NCBI GenBank assembly: GCA_905250125.1
Contig: CAJNOL010000183.1
Location: 149,561-213,560 of the forward strand
Direction: 5' to 3'
DNA length: 64,000 nucleotides
DNA from: Rotaria sordida
Lineage: Eukaryota > Rotifera > Eurotatoria > Philodinida > Philodinidae
In this document: piece after piece, positions 1 through 13,866 of the stretch
Layout of the letters: the number at the start of each line of letters is the position of its first letter
Position numbering within the stretch: the stretch's first letter is position 1
The notes under the pieces: model-generated
Databases searched by the model: none
What the model was told of the DNA's origin: nothing
The model's input: the letters and a program-made list of their open reading frames with translations, nothing else
Made by a program: the position numbers and the translations under genes

Positions 1-1079
1 AAGAACCTCTATCTGTGATTGGTGTATACATAGAAGATGACTAAGACAATTTTTCAACATGAAATGTCGATTCAAATAGAATACCTGATGCAGTTTGTAG
101 TGCCCATGCTAATTATATATTGAACAATAAAATAAGGTAAACGTTATAGGAATTCCGGAGAGCACAAATTGTTTTATTGAATCGTGTATTATAACGAACA
201 TTTTAACTTAGAACATGCAGTTTGCAAAAATAAGTGTTTGAACACTTTTAGAAGAATGAAAATGGCATTTTATAATTATATCGTCATTCATAATTAATGA
301 TTCTAGCACATCTCATCTAGCTGTTAAGATATACACAAAAGAATATAAATCTATCTATTACATAGCTGAGTAATTTTAATATCTACTTTATATACTGATA
401 GTTCAAATAGTGCTCTATATTTTCTATAATATTTTACCATCCTTTAGTTAGTATAATCATATAATAATTTCAATCAAAGCTGTTTACCTCTGATTTCCTT
501 AGATAAGTAAAACTTTCGATTCTACAATACATTCTGTACTGTTGAGTATATTCAGGCGAGAGTTATTTATAATATAACTATATTTTGTTTTCGGCGATTA
601 GGCTCTACCTCTTAAAATAGTTGAAAGATGATATGAATAGTTTCGTAGAGATCGAAAAGACGTTAAAGACGAAGAACGGCCTGCCAGACCTGTAATTCAG
701 ACCAAATCTTTCGTGAACACCCTCAAGGTCAACTGTTACGATACCTAGCTAGTCGTAAGCTCTTCAGGTTTACGATGATCGGAGACTATTCGTTGGATGT
801 CGGTGTGAGTATAAGTTAACAAACGGTCCACATTCACATCTAAGATATATCAAGCTTACATAAGGCACAAAGATGAAGTTTCCATGCAAAATAATAGAAA
901 AACTACTTTTGCGTCTTCTGTAGGATTGATGTATCGCAGTCAAAAAACATCATAGAGAGTTGGAAGATGTTACATATTGTACGTAACTGTTTATTCTATC
1001 ATTCTTGGTTTCCATTTTCAAATTTCAGGAACTAAAAACTCAGGTTTTGGCTTTTCAAAGATTCTGTTCCTGAGAAACT
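1..1079. other. No gene seen
   Basis: AT-rich DNA with stops in all frames. Around 650-850 the GC content rises slightly, but translations of both strands give no recognisable protein. Confidence 0.6.
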
Positions 1080-1084
1080 AACAA

Positions 1085-1386
1085 TCATTTTCACCTTCGA
1101 AAACTCTGTGGGAAATGAGGATATGGGTCGTTTGTTAATTCATAGCCAATATCCACAACCTTTTCCTCCAATTTTTGTGCAATGAAGTTATTAATCAATG
1201 AAAGCTAGAAAATTGTTTTCTCCATATTTTTTCTCGATAATATTCCGCATAAATCTTCATTGGATCGTACACATCTTCGAATTTTCCATTACTATCTTGA
1301 GCTAAAATTTGAGCATTAAATAATTCATTAATGAATTGCAACACAATCTTTGTTCTTTCTTTATGTTCTATATGTAGTGTATTCAT
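1085..1386 (-). pseudogene. Frameshifted coding remnant, unrecognised
   Basis: A 63-codon minus-strand frame begins at an ATG at 1386 and reads as ordinary hydrophilic protein (for example NGKFEDVYDPMKIYAEYYRE). It stops near 1195. A second coding-like stretch (FIAQKLEEKVVDIGYELTND) follows directly in another frame down to about 1085. One frameshift would join them, so I read this as a decayed gene fragment or a single exon of an unknown gene. No domain is recognised and no splice sites clearly rescue the frame. The call rests only on the protein-like look of the two frames. Confidence 0.3.
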
Positions 1387-2007
1387 ATATTTTAGTTGAT
1401 TTTAAATCATTTGTTCAGGAAATAATTAGTTATACTGATCACGTTACTAAGTGCTTCATCATAGATCCAAAAATAAGCAATTACGACAATTTTAACTAGA
1501 TGGCATTCGAGTTTTTATGATTATGGTTTTTCTTTTATCATCATCACTATTTACCAATTAATATTTCGGACTGACAGGTGAAAGGAAAATATGAATGTTG
1601 ATGGCACACCACATTTAGAATAAAAAAAATTCAATGTGTCTATTTGATTTTGATATATGAAATAAGCGAAGTTTTCTAAAAAAAAAAGATAATTTCGTTG
1701 TCTGACAACAACAATTCATGATGTTTTACAGTAGGCGTATTTAGGTTTGATATGAAGAAAATGTAATGAAAAAAAATTGTCAGTTTTCGTCGGTTGCTCT
1801 CATGTTAAATAGCACTATTGAGTACCTAGTAAAAAAGTTCCGAAACAATTATATCATTTTTTTTTCTTCAATAGAGATTTATCTCTATTATTAGTCTGAT
1901 CAACGTAACCTTTTTTTACAAAACTGTTTATAAAAATCAGTTTGATTAGAATTATATATAAAAAAAAAGAAATTTATTTCACACAATAGAAAAAAAATAT
2001 GTTTTGT
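1387..2007. other. No gene seen
   Basis: AT-rich spacer downstream of the NACHT gene. It holds homopolymer A and T runs and nothing else I can name. Confidence 0.6.
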
Positions 2008-5000
2008 TTAGTCAAGTTCCAATGCACAACAACGTGGTGTTGCTCCACCTGCACACCAACAATCAAAACAAATATTTAACGGTACAGGATCAGTAACTGT
2101 TGGTGCTGTTCCAGTTGGTTTTGGTCGAAGACTTCTACAAACAATACATTGAAGTGAATGTGGATAACCCATCGAACCATGTTTTTGACAAAGGCGTGCT
2201 TCACGTTTGAAAGCATTTGCTTGTGCCATATTTCCTCCCATAATCATATTAGTACAAATTAAACATGAACTTTTTGCCATTGTAAATGGACCTAGTTTAA
2301 ATTGCATGGCACATATATGGCATAAGTAAGCACGTTGACTTAAAGGAGTATCGGCATGAGGAATATATTTTGTACAACGACGTCTCTAAATATAATTAAA
2401 ACAATATATTGATTGTAATATTTTATAATTTAACTATTTTATAAAATAAATATTCTTACGCGTAGATATGCTTGTCGATCTATTCGACTAATTTTACGTG
2501 ATTCTGACGAACGTAAATATGTAACAAGCTCTTTATACATATGACCTTGTTCATAATGATATGGAATACGACGAGAAGAAAAATCTTTAATTGTTGAATG
2601 TTTAAGATAAAAATCAGCCATAAAACTATTTAAAGAACGTATTTCATCTGTATTTTCTTTTAAACAACGTTTTTGTAATATCTAATGAATAAAAATTATT
2701 ATATACATATTCATAATTTGAATCTAAACCTGTTCAAGTGATGCATGACGATAAATAACAAGTTGATGTCCATCCATCCATGTTGTATCAAGAAATGTTT
2801 TCAAATGTCGTTGTATTGTTGACCATGTCATTCGATTTACAAGAATTTGATTATTTTCATCTGTAGTTTTGTTCATAAAATGTTGAAGCATACTAACTAT
2901 ATCGGATTCAAGTATACCAACATTTGATATAATTAATAATTTAAAAAACTAAAAACAAAAGAACTATCTATTATTTATTTTAAATTATTATCTAAAATTC
3001 TAGACATACAGCATCAAGAAGTGATTGATTATTAATAATTGTATAAACTTCATTCAATAATACATGAAGTAATTCTTCTATTGTTTGTGGATATGTTGTC
3101 AGACGACTTGTTACAAGTGAATAATCACCAAATTGACGAAGGTTTTCACATATAGAAGATAAATAAAGAGCATGTTCACAACCTTTATTGTTCAAAAGTA
3201 AAGATATTTGTTCTGGTTCAAGAGTCTATTTTATAAAGTAAACATGCAATTAATTAAAATATATTCAAATACAAAAAATATGTTGAGAATTGGGATGTGC
3301 AGTATTAGTGTAAATACGAAACAGTGAATCACTGACACAGAATCCACTGATGCACTGATTACACTGATGTTCGCGTTAGTTTTAACATTGAGACATCAAG
3401 TCTGTTGTAATATGTTGGGTTTCTAGTGGTGTGTTTCAATGCTTCAATGAACATGAGTGGCACTGTGTCAGTGTGCACTAACTATACTGAGCCGGTGATT
3501 TCGACGGTCAGTAAACTGAAACTGCACATCCCTAGATGAGATGAAAGAACAACAAAACGAAGTTAATATAAATCTTAACAGAAGAATAATAAAAGAAGTT
3601 TAATTCAAAGAATTGTCCATTGTGTATGAACCATTAACTTTTATTTATTTAATTAAAAAAGAAAAAGAATTTTATCTGAAATTATTTTCTTGCTCGTTTA
3701 TGTTGGTGATGATCAAGATTATCTTTGTGTACACCTCTTCAACCTGTTGGTTAACTTATTTTGTCTTTTTTTTTCTTATATCTCCATTGTCGATACCTTT
3801 TTCTTCATGTACGATTTCCACTTAGTTCATAAATTCTTGTAGGTAGATGTACAAGGACCCTTAATTTATAACATCGTCTGTGCAGGTACTTGAATATCAA
3901 TGTCTTCAAACCATAAATATATGCAATTTAAATACAGTCGACATTTACAATAACGTGAAATAAAAGAGCACAAAAAAAAGTCACACACATATCTATAAAT
4001 ATTCAAATAAGAGAACTTTCTTCTATGAGCAAAGGAAGGCTAAAAATAATAAGAGATTATCCTTTTTTTTTGTCTAATAAACATTAACAATCTATTGATA
4101 GAATTGAAAATGTTTATCAACAGAAGTTTAAAACCAAGAAGAATTTCTTCATTTCCGATTGAATATTTTTAAAAGTTTTTAAAACAAAATTTTATATATA
4201 TATATTTCTTAAATGAAAATTTATAAAATATCTTTAGTTTCTTTATAAAATCAAATTTATTATACAACAAAATGAATTTTTTTCATCAAAAATTATTCGT
4301 CATAAAATCAACACCAAAATATGCCAGAAAAAAAAGCCACAAATTATTTAAAATAATGACCTTTCTCGTCATTATTTTAAAAGAAGAAAAAAAAGCTGCA
4401 TACCAATCTTTTTATTTTCTTCATTTGCATGAAATAAACTAATCTTTAAAATATATCAAGATCGATTAATAGTTTTTTTTAGTCACAAAAAAGTAAATGA
4501 CAAATTTTTTATCAAGCATATGTCATTATACAAATGAATAACAACATTTTCTCTAAGCTACTATTATATAAATCAAATCATACTTTTTATCCATCAAATA
4601 AATACATCAAGAAACTACAGAAATCTCTCATGAAAATGTACCAATATCAATTAATAATTTAAATCAAAATACAAAATTCACTAATCAATTATTCATTCCA
4701 AACAAACAAATGGAAAATATCATCAAAGAAGAACCACGAAGAAGAACAACTATATATCTTAGTGATATTCATGTAAAGAACGTTGATTATTTTCAACCAG
4801 CATCAACCATGATATCATCTTCGAATACTCATGAAACTGAAATACATGTAGATAAATTTCATCAAACAGAAGATAATGATAATGAAAAAATTGAATTAAC
4901 TACACTTAATAATCATTTTGAAAATTATCTTAATAAAATCAAAATTTTAGCTAATATAAATATTAATCTTCGTCATGAAATTGTTAATATTTTACAAACA

Positions 5001-8000
5001 TATATGGGACATATGAAAGAAGAAAAACAAAATGATAATAATAATAATTCTAATTCATCAGAAATTGAATTTAATAATTTACGTCGACAATTAAATAATG
5101 AATTACAAAAATTGATATCAATACAAACACGTTTACAACGTGCTGATTATGATACAAAATACTATAAAAATAAAGTAAAATTATTTTCAAAATCGAATCA
5201 ATATGAAATAATTCAACAACAGCTTAATGTTAATTTATATGAATTAAATCTATTAAAAGAACAATTTGAAAAACAACAAGAAAGTTTACTAGTAAAATAA
5301 TTTATTTTATTCTACTTTTTTATTTCAATACTAGTTCAAATTGAATGGATAAACACGATTTTTGAAATTCATTTTAGCTTTGAGAATTTTCCAGAGTTAT
5401 GTCGCATAAAACATAATCGAAAAGAATTTTCAAATTGTTTGAATAAATCGAAATTAAAAGAGATTATAGCTGCAACATAGGATACTTATTCAGCAATACT
5501 TCCTTCCCAATCGTAACATCTCAACATTCATATCTAGAGTTGTACAGGACCAAGCTTCTTAGTCCCGATCTCGATAACTTTTATTTCCAATATTCTAAGT
5601 CATAGTCCCGATAAATCTGATCCAATTTCGATTTTGATCTAGAGAAAACTATTTCAGAATTTATTTGTAGAATATTTAAAAAAATCCCTCAATACTTGTT
5701 TTTGATTTATTTAGTCGATGAATAGTACCTTTTTCTGTCATATCTCCCGCTCATAATCATAGAATATTTAACTATAATCTTTAGTTTAAATCCGGACAAC
5801 TTTTTTTCTCGTGGTGCCGGTTAGAAAGTTGATTACACATATCTATAGTTCTGTTTATTAGTATGACGAATATTGTCAGTTTTGGAAAAGCATTCAATCG
5901 GATTTGAGAATCAGAGCTTCTATTGAGACTTTTCCGTTCGATAGTATATCATAAATTCCACATGAAAGCTAAACAACGAATTTCTCATGCTAAAAATACA
6001 TATCAAAATGCTGACGAATGAAATCTTCTATTTCTCTTCTAAACATAGATCTGCATTCTTCTTTCTCTTTAGTCATACAAAAGACAATACAACGAATATA
6101 TGTTAAAATTAATTGAATACACAAATGAATATAATAAAATAGCATATGAACGTATGCAAAATGAAAATTCTTTATATACTCTTAACGAACAATTATTATT
6201 TGAACATGAATATAGTAAAAAATGTCAAGAAGAATTTGAACAATTAGAAAAAATTCAATATGATTTTAATAATGAATTTAATAAAACAGAATTTAAAAAA
6301 ATAATTGAAAAAATTCGGTTTGTATTTATTATTTAAAAAATAAAATTTCTCGATGTTTTTGTTTTTTGCTTTTAGTCAAGATTATGAAAGTTATAATGAA
6401 ATTCAAGTATCAGAATTAGAACTATTCTATAAAACAAAAATTGATTTAATGCAAAATAATTTTCAAGAAAATGAAAGTGAAAATCATTCAGAAGAAATAA
6501 AACACTTAGAAGAACAAAATCAATCACTTGAAAAAAAATTAAGTAAACAATATATATTTTATTTTATTTTTTGTATTTCTAAAACAAATCTTTTGTTTTC
6601 GTGTTCTTTTTTATTTTAAAGAACAACTTAAAAATGAGCTTCATCATATAAGTGAACAAAATCAACAACAATACGAATTATCATATAATGAATATCATCA
6701 ATTACAAATTCAAGTATCTGATATAGAATCTCTTATTTTAGATTTACGCAATAATACAATTCAATTATCATCAGAAATAAATACATATCGATGTTTATTG
6801 ACTAATCTTGTTTCATCATTTCAACAGACAAACAAACCTTCTTCTCATAGACAACAAGCAAATAATATTATTTTTCATTTTCGAAATGGATTACTCTATG
6901 TTAGAATTTAAAGTATGAGAAAAAAAAACAACATTTTAGTATTAGTATCTGTAATTGCTTTTTCTTTAAACTTACTTTATTAAAACGATGAAAAAATTGT
7001 TCAATATATGATTGACGTTGTTCAATTGTTAATGGTTGAAGTTGTAAATTATAATGAATATGATTAAGAATTGTTTCATATAATTTTAAATTTGTTTCAC
7101 AACTAATTATAATATATGTATGATCAGTCATTAATTCATTAAGATTAGAAAATGGAAATTCTTCTTTATATTTTCTATTGTGATGAATATCACCCTAGAA
7201 GAATTTGAAATTTTTAAAAGATAATATCAATGTTAACTTACTTTATCTAATCCATCAACAATAATAAGAAGTGGAATAGGTAAAAGTCCAATAGCATCTG
7301 ATAGAAATGTATCATCGGTTATCTTAAGTCGTTCACCTGTTTTTGGAGATATTAAATTATTTTCCTCTAAATAATAGAAAAATATCTTTTTATTTATCTC
7401 TTTTTGTCTTATTTAAATTTACCAAGATATTTATCTAACTTTTGTTTTAAACTAGTTAACATAAAATGACTAGCATTAGCATGAAATGCTCCATCAAGAA
7501 AATAATAGAAGAGAAAAAATTTGTTTTGAAATTTTTCCTATTTAATATAAACACTAAAATAAATAAAGACAAGAAAAAAACATAATTTTTAGATTTACTT
7601 CGATATTTAATACAAATTTTCCAAGTAATATCGATTTTCCATCACCTGATCGACCTGTTAAAGCCAAGAAAGGTTGAGCATTCTCACTTGTTGTGTCCGT
7701 TGCTAAGAAATTTTATTAAGAATAGTTTTAATATAAAAGGATTTTTTTTCTTATTTACGACTGATTAATGTTAAATCTTTGTGATCGCCTGTTATATATT
7801 TGAATAAAAATGAAAATTCGTTAGGTCGATCAACAAAATATTGAGTTTTATTAAGAAGAAATGTATTCATTTGTTTTTGTTCTAGAAACAAAAAAAAACA
7901 CAACATAAACATGTTTTCTTTCTATTTGAAAATTTACCAGTATCCAATGAACTAGTATTGGTAAAATTAGCCGGATACCATTTTTGAATAGCTTGAATTA

Positions 8001-10278
8001 AAAATTTTCTTGCTTGTTCTTCAAATTCATGTAAACCATCAATTTTAACCTTACAACAAACATATATTCAAAATAAAAGAAAAACATAACATTCGATGTT
8101 TTTTTGCTTACTCGTTCACGTCCAGTTGATGAATCAAGACCATTATAAAAACAATCATAATGAAAAATTTGTTCCGGCGGAAATATTTTTGGTAATTGAT
8201 TTTTTAATTCTTGAATTTGACTTTGATTAAATTCATCTTTATCACGAAATTTATCTTTATATTTATCAGGAAGATTACTAAGAATATTTTCTGATTTTCG
8301 TATTAAAAAAAATGCATTTGGATTATGTGTACGAAATGCACCATGGATAAATTCCATTAATGTTATTGATGCTTCATCAATCCAACGATATCGTTCAATT
8401 ATATTCTTTGGTAATTCATTAAGTTTTGGAACCCAACCATATCTAAATCAAACAAAAATTTTATTTCGAATCTTAACAAAAGAATATTTGAATGTTATGT
8501 GCAGAGGTGAAAAATCTACCGTTAAAATGAAAAATTTTCTCTTCCGTCTACTTAAAATAAATCTTTTTCCTTTTTAAAAGAACTTCGTATACTGATTGCT
8601 ACAAAATTTTATTAGCTAATTCCCAACACTATAAAGTTCTTATATAAATAATAGTTTTTTTTTAAAATTCCTTCTACACACGTGGGTGCATATTAGTAAA
8701 TTCTACAGGTCTGGCACTATCCATGCGGATAAATTTATTGTCATTGACCTGCATGACATGTTATGAAATCAAGTGAAATAATAAGGAGTATGTATTAGAA
8801 AAAACAAAGAAAAAATAAAAATAAAAATAAAATAAAACCTCACTTATCACTAACAAGACCAATAAAGAACGGTTGACCATTATCTTCAAAACATCGATCA
8901 AGTTCTTCAAGACATGTTAATATTGTTTGTTCGGTCGTTGAATCTTTTGGAACCTAAATTAAGATAAATAACAAAATGTTTAACGAAATAATAAATTCTT
9001 TGTTTTTTTTTTGTTAGGAATATTCGATTTCATTTCTGAAGATTTTTCCATTCATTGGAAGTGTTTTCTTCTTAACAAATGACTATAGTAATCGATTAAA
9101 AAAATATGCGAACTAAATAGAAAAATGAACGATATTCACTTTGTTACATGCAGATTTTGGTAAATGTTTCCATGCAAAATAATTGATTTTCAACTAGTTG
9201 AATTTTTACAATCAATTTATCAAGGATGAAATACATAGGTATTTGAGTCTTGTGGGACATTTTGAAAACAAAAAGGATTCGGAATTTGAAAAGAGTTTGT
9301 CCCACAGGACTCTAATAGATATACATCAAGAAATTATATTGAATGATGATTTCATAACACATTAGAGACTTACAAATGGGTTCAAATTTCATTCACACGA
9401 ACATCATCTACAGAGGATAATAGGACATGATCTAAATTTACTAATTAGAATAATATTCTGTTATTATATTCTTAGTTTTATCGTAGATTGGTTCTACTAA
9501 TAATGAAGTTTTAATAAATTGAAGATATGTACGAAACGTTTTCAATGTTTGTTCCCAAATCATCGAAAAAGAAGAACCGAAGAGATTCAGAATTAGAACT
9601 ATGAATATGCATCTTTGTAATATCAGCTAATGTCTTATGAAAACTTCTCGTGCGTTCTCTGTATATCTTTTTCAATTGAATATTTCGATGAGAGAAAAGC
9701 TACAAAACATTCATATTTTAACCATTAATATATATATGTTCTATTTCTAATAGTCAAAAAAAAACAGTCATAAGAGTTTAATTGCTTTAATCTTACTTAC
9801 ACCCCAACGAAGATCACAATCAATTATTTGAATACCTGCTGGTTCCATTTCATCACGTAATGCAGGAAATACCTTTCATTCGAAAAACAAAAAAAACGAA
9901 TAATTTATATTTCATTATAAATAATTTTCTTACTTTTTTTATAAGTACTTCTCGTTCATTGAAAAAATCTGTAAATGTAGATGAAACAAATATTCGTACA
10001 ATTTTATTTGGTGTTTTTTGATTTCCATGATCATTATTATATTCCAAAGTTTGACTTGCAATATGTTCATGAAGTTTATCCCAAAAATTATTTTCATTTA
10101 ATTGTGGTGTTTCACATTTAATATCAACATTAATAATACTTAATGGTGATTGCAATGATCCATTTTCTTCTATTGGACGAATTGTTTGTGTAATAGGTGG
10201 TAATTTACGATAATTTCTTTGAACATGAACTAAAGCTCGAAATGGAAAACGTTGTTGTGATTTACTTGGATGTGACAT
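2008..10278 (-). CDS. DUF4062-NACHT ATPase, NPHP3/TEP1-like, with C-terminal Cys-rich domain
   Basis: Fourteen exons: 10278-9934, 9872-9801, 8953-8844, 8442-8112, 8049-7938, 7881-7759, 7702-7599, 7537-7423, 7366-7242, 7194-6976, 3225-3010, 2948-2730, 2681-2460, 2385-2008. They sum to 2691 nt (896 residues) with every phase matching. Residues about 93-180 are a DUF4062 module (VRIFVSSTFTDF, then DCDLRWGVP and YGWVP across exon joins). A NACHT-type P-loop ATPase follows: Walker A GRSGDGKS at 381-388, Walker B LLIIVDGLDK at 470-479. The NPHP3-like stretch RFNK/TLEPEQISLLLNNKG spans the 3.75-kb intron 10, which proves that join. A winged-helix-like segment follows, then a Cys-rich tail (C793, C796, C812, C815, C837, C851, C854, C877, C880, C882) likely to bind zinc. 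No TPR or WD repeats appear. The family acts as STAND-type signalling or scaffold ATPases; the role here is unknown. Confidence 0.88.
3292..3532. mobile_element. MITE-like element with GGGATGTGCAGT ends
   Basis: The 241-bp segment begins GGGATGTGCAG and ends with its complement CTGCACATCCC, giving terminal inverted repeats of 11-13 bp. Its base composition is less AT-rich than the flanks. Such ends resemble those of hAT-type elements, but I see no clear 8-bp target duplication. It lies inside intron 10 of the NACHT gene, 67 bp beyond exon 11. Confidence 0.55.
4710..6911 (+). CDS. Intermediate-filament-like coiled-coil protein nested in an intron
   Basis: Exons 4710-5291, 6073-6317, 6376-6542 and 6622-6911 give 427 residues with consistent phases. 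A head of about 60 residues is followed by LNNHFENYLNKIKILANIN (66-84), which fits the coil-1A start motif of intermediate filaments. A long heptad-rich rod then ends in SSEINTYRCLL (near 391), matching the rod-end consensus EIxxYRxLL. The rod is about 330 residues and the tail only about 36, with no CaaX box, lamin Ig domain or obvious nuclear signal, so a cytoplasmic type is likelier. The whole gene sits antisense inside intron 10 of the NACHT gene, ending 64 bp before that gene's exon 10. The frame stays open upstream of the chosen ATG to about 4612 with protein-like sequence, so a further 5' exon may exist. The family call is from two motifs only. Confidence 0.72.
9237..9318. repeat. Short fold-back element
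   Basis: GAGTCTTGTGGGACA at 9245-9259 is matched by its complement TGTCCCACAGGACTC at 9298-9312, with one mismatch. The two arms surround a 38-bp spacer. It lies in intron 2 of the NACHT gene and looks like a tiny MITE or a stem-loop. Confidence 0.5.
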
Positions 10279-13200
10279 TATTAAAAAAGAAAAAAAAATG
10301 AAAGCTAAATGACGGTAGAAAGAAGAAAGAAGAAAAAAAAATTACACCATGTAATTTTTCTGTTGTTAACGACCAAGAAGAAAAGAAAAATCTTGCCAGC
10401 ATAGCAACTTTTTATCGTTCTTTGCCTTTGAAAGAAAAAATTGCATATATATATATAAACCGAACCATCTCAATGGTTTAAATTAATATTGATATGTACT
10501 ATATGATATGAAAGCTAATTTGAAAATAATACTCGACATCCGTATGCAACAGATTCTATTTGTTAAAACAAACCAAGTACAATAGTTATATATGAAACAG
10601 ATAGAATGGTTTTGTCAATTAAAAATATTTGAAGAGTAAAGAAATAATAACATTGTATTTTCTAGTTCGATGAGATCTTCTGTTATTTCATCTGTAGATA
10701 TCTTTTACGAGTGAAATTGTTAAAATAAATTAAAATTTTTGAAGGCATCTTAAGTTACAATCAGTATTTAGAGGATAATTTCCAATGTTTATGCTACCTA
10801 GACCAATTCATTACCTATAACGCCCTCTGTTCGTTATTTGACTTGTCATTTTACATGTGATCGTAAAATAATTAGGCAATATATTCACTTAGTTTTTAGC
10901 CTTTTTAAGAAACCTATAAAAATTTGAAAACATTGAACTAGAATCGGAATTTAGTAAATTAAGATTGGGCGAACTTTAGCGCGCCAAAATTTACTCAATG
11001 TAGACAAGAAAATTATTTCAAATACAGCGAATGAAAGAGCAAACATTTCTCAACAGAGTGGTATATTAATAATTAGTTAGTTCGAAGTCATTTGTTGACA
11101 GTGTATGTTGTGATAAGGAATACCATATCAATTTCGGCAATCTTCTCGATTTCTATTGAAAACAGACTTGCAAATTGAGCTCGGACATTTCTGAAATATG
11201 TAGTAAAGGAGACTATAGAAGCAAAAAAAAAAGGTCAATTTTCTTCGTTCAAACTAAATTTATAAGCCTTGAAGAGATGGACTCAAAACTCCTAAACCAA
11301 AAATCCTACAATGATTTTCAATCCATATTCGAAAAAAACATAAAATCCTGACTCTAATCCAATATTTACAAATTTCTATAGGCTCCTTAAAAGAGGCTGA
11401 AAAATGAATGAATATTTTGTCTAATTACTTATCGATCACTCATTAATTTATACTCATAGTACAAATACTCAACTTTTCAAAGCAACCAGAAAATACTTTC
11501 ATTAACATCTAAACCTCGACGAGTTATACTCATTAATACCCATTTTATATAAATCATTAAAAAGTGATCAGCTCACTAAAGAGAATAAAATCAATCTCTA
11601 GAACATTCACAAACGCTCATAGGCAATCTTCTGAAATGAATAAGTAACATGTATGAATCATTTTTCTTTATAGGTTTTTTTTTTTACATAAAAATCTAAA
11701 AATAACTCGATTATGTCTAAACATTTAAAGTGGCGATATAACATCAAAAATACTCAAATTATTTTTGATAACATCCCATTCACTAATTGATATATAAGTG
11801 CAATAAATTCTTGTATTTGTATCTTGAAAACAACTTAAAATATCATCTTCAAAAAAACAGCATGAAAACATTCATTGTCCGTTAAAATATTATTATAATC
11901 GATCTATTGCATTCATTAAGTGATATAGAATTGAAGAACCTATAAATCTAAAGAAAATCATGCAAAACTGTAAAGACAGACCGTTTTAAATCAAAACTTT
12001 CGGATCATAATTGTAAGGACATTCACATTTTTGTTTTAAGTTCTAAGATGTTTCGAAACAAAATTCATCAGAAAGTATTTCGAATAGCTTGTCAACGAAT
12101 GAATGCTCTACATAAGTATGCAGTCCTCATGCAAAAGCTTTTTTTATTTGAATAATACACTACGCGTTTCATATTAATAGAGCACTTTTTATTGAAAGAT
12201 TTTTTGCCATTATCTTTCACTGGATGAATCATCGTGTACTCACGTTGAAATTCATATGAAAAAACTTGTCTAAGATTTCAACAATTATTCGTTTTAAAAA
12301 AAATATAGGTTGAACAATCAGTTGAGAAAGGTGGATGTGCTATGTTACAGATTATTTATCTAAGTATATTTAATATTAACAACTAGTTTGTTTTCAACAT
12401 TTTGATTTTAAATTTTGTTAAAAAGAAAATAAACAACCAAAATCGAATGGCATACCACTTTTATTGGTAACAAACGGCAAAGAAGATCAATCATTGTCTG
12501 TCACTGATTCAATGTTGATTTACCAAATTTGAATTCTTTTGACTAAAGTAAATGTAAATCATTTGAGTATGTGATGATTAGTCTTACAGAGGTTAGATAC
12601 AATTGATAATTTCACTTTTAGACTTGATCTAACGGTAAACTTTGAATATCACTTACTCTTTATGGAACGAGTACAAAATAATCCAAAAGTGGATTATACA
12701 TTACTTAAATAATTCTATATCGGATATATATGATAGAAACTTCATTAATCAGAATATCAATAAATAAAATAATGAGCCTGTGAGTAATTTTCTCTATACT
12801 AACTACAGAGCCGTATTGAATATATCTATGTGGGAAGTGTTCTTATTCTTATATATACAACCAATATGAAAAATTTCGGGAAATAATAAGTTCGTATTGC
12901 TTTTTCAAACTTTGTTTGAGATGGAAACACTTGATACTCCTCGCACTTCTAGTGTACTATCCCTGATAGTGACTATAGTTGTGCTGTAAACTATATCTTA
13001 AATTTTTTCACAAGATTAGAACACTTTCATATTAACAGATAACCCAAGACAATTTATTGAGAGAATAATAAGTTTTTTATTTTAAATATGCCGAAATCTA
13101 TTCCTCATATTTGGAATATTGAATAACACATGATTTGAGTTCATAATCAATTTATTAATGTTTGATATCTTTAGTTTTGTTTTGCTCACCGACTGTTGTG

Positions 13201-13866
13201 TTCGTTTATTTGACGTCATTTTTGTTTTTGTTATTTCATATTACCAAAAAAAACAAGAATAACAGTCTTTCTCCTGTAGATATTGATGAAAAAACGAAAA
13301 AAAAGAATACTGAATATTTTTACGCTTGATTGCATTACATGACTGATATATATATACATATATACATAGTTAGTAATGAGATACCCTCATTGATTCTCCT
13401 CATTCATTTCTTTACGTTACCTTCTTTTTCTTTTCTTCTATTTCCAATGATTTTTATATATACCTCTTTCGTCAAATTCAATATTCATTAATGTTTGAAA
13501 TATTCATAGTCATCAACCGATATACCTGCGGAATCAAATTATTGTTTTTCTATTTGCATATAATTGAATCCTATCTATTCGTTTGAATAGTTGCGATCAT
13601 GTGAATATATACCTTGAAAATCAGTTTGAAGAGCATATGACAGATGTGCACCATGAACCTTGCGCACGGAACGAGAGATAAGAGTTAAGAAACAAAAACA
13701 GACCCTGTCAACCTCATCACGCTTGCATCTCCATTCTCACGTTACACCATTACTCAGCACCCTCAGAATTGTCGTACACATCTTTCGGAATCTACAGTTT
13801 TGAAATAATAAAGCCTGTTAACTTTTCTTAAAGATAATATTTTAAAACAAGTTTTCAATTGTCAAC
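10279..13866. other. 3.6-kb gene-free stretch
   Basis: AT-rich DNA with TA microsatellites (about 10445-10460 and 13345-13370) and no frame with protein-like sequence. The last 200 bp before 13867 are likely the promoter and 5' UTR of the next gene; no specific element is recognised. Confidence 0.55.

Noticed and set aside
600..860. Slightly GC-richer stretch suspected of being a transposase remnant
   Set aside because: I translated both strands and found no ordered run of transposase motifs.
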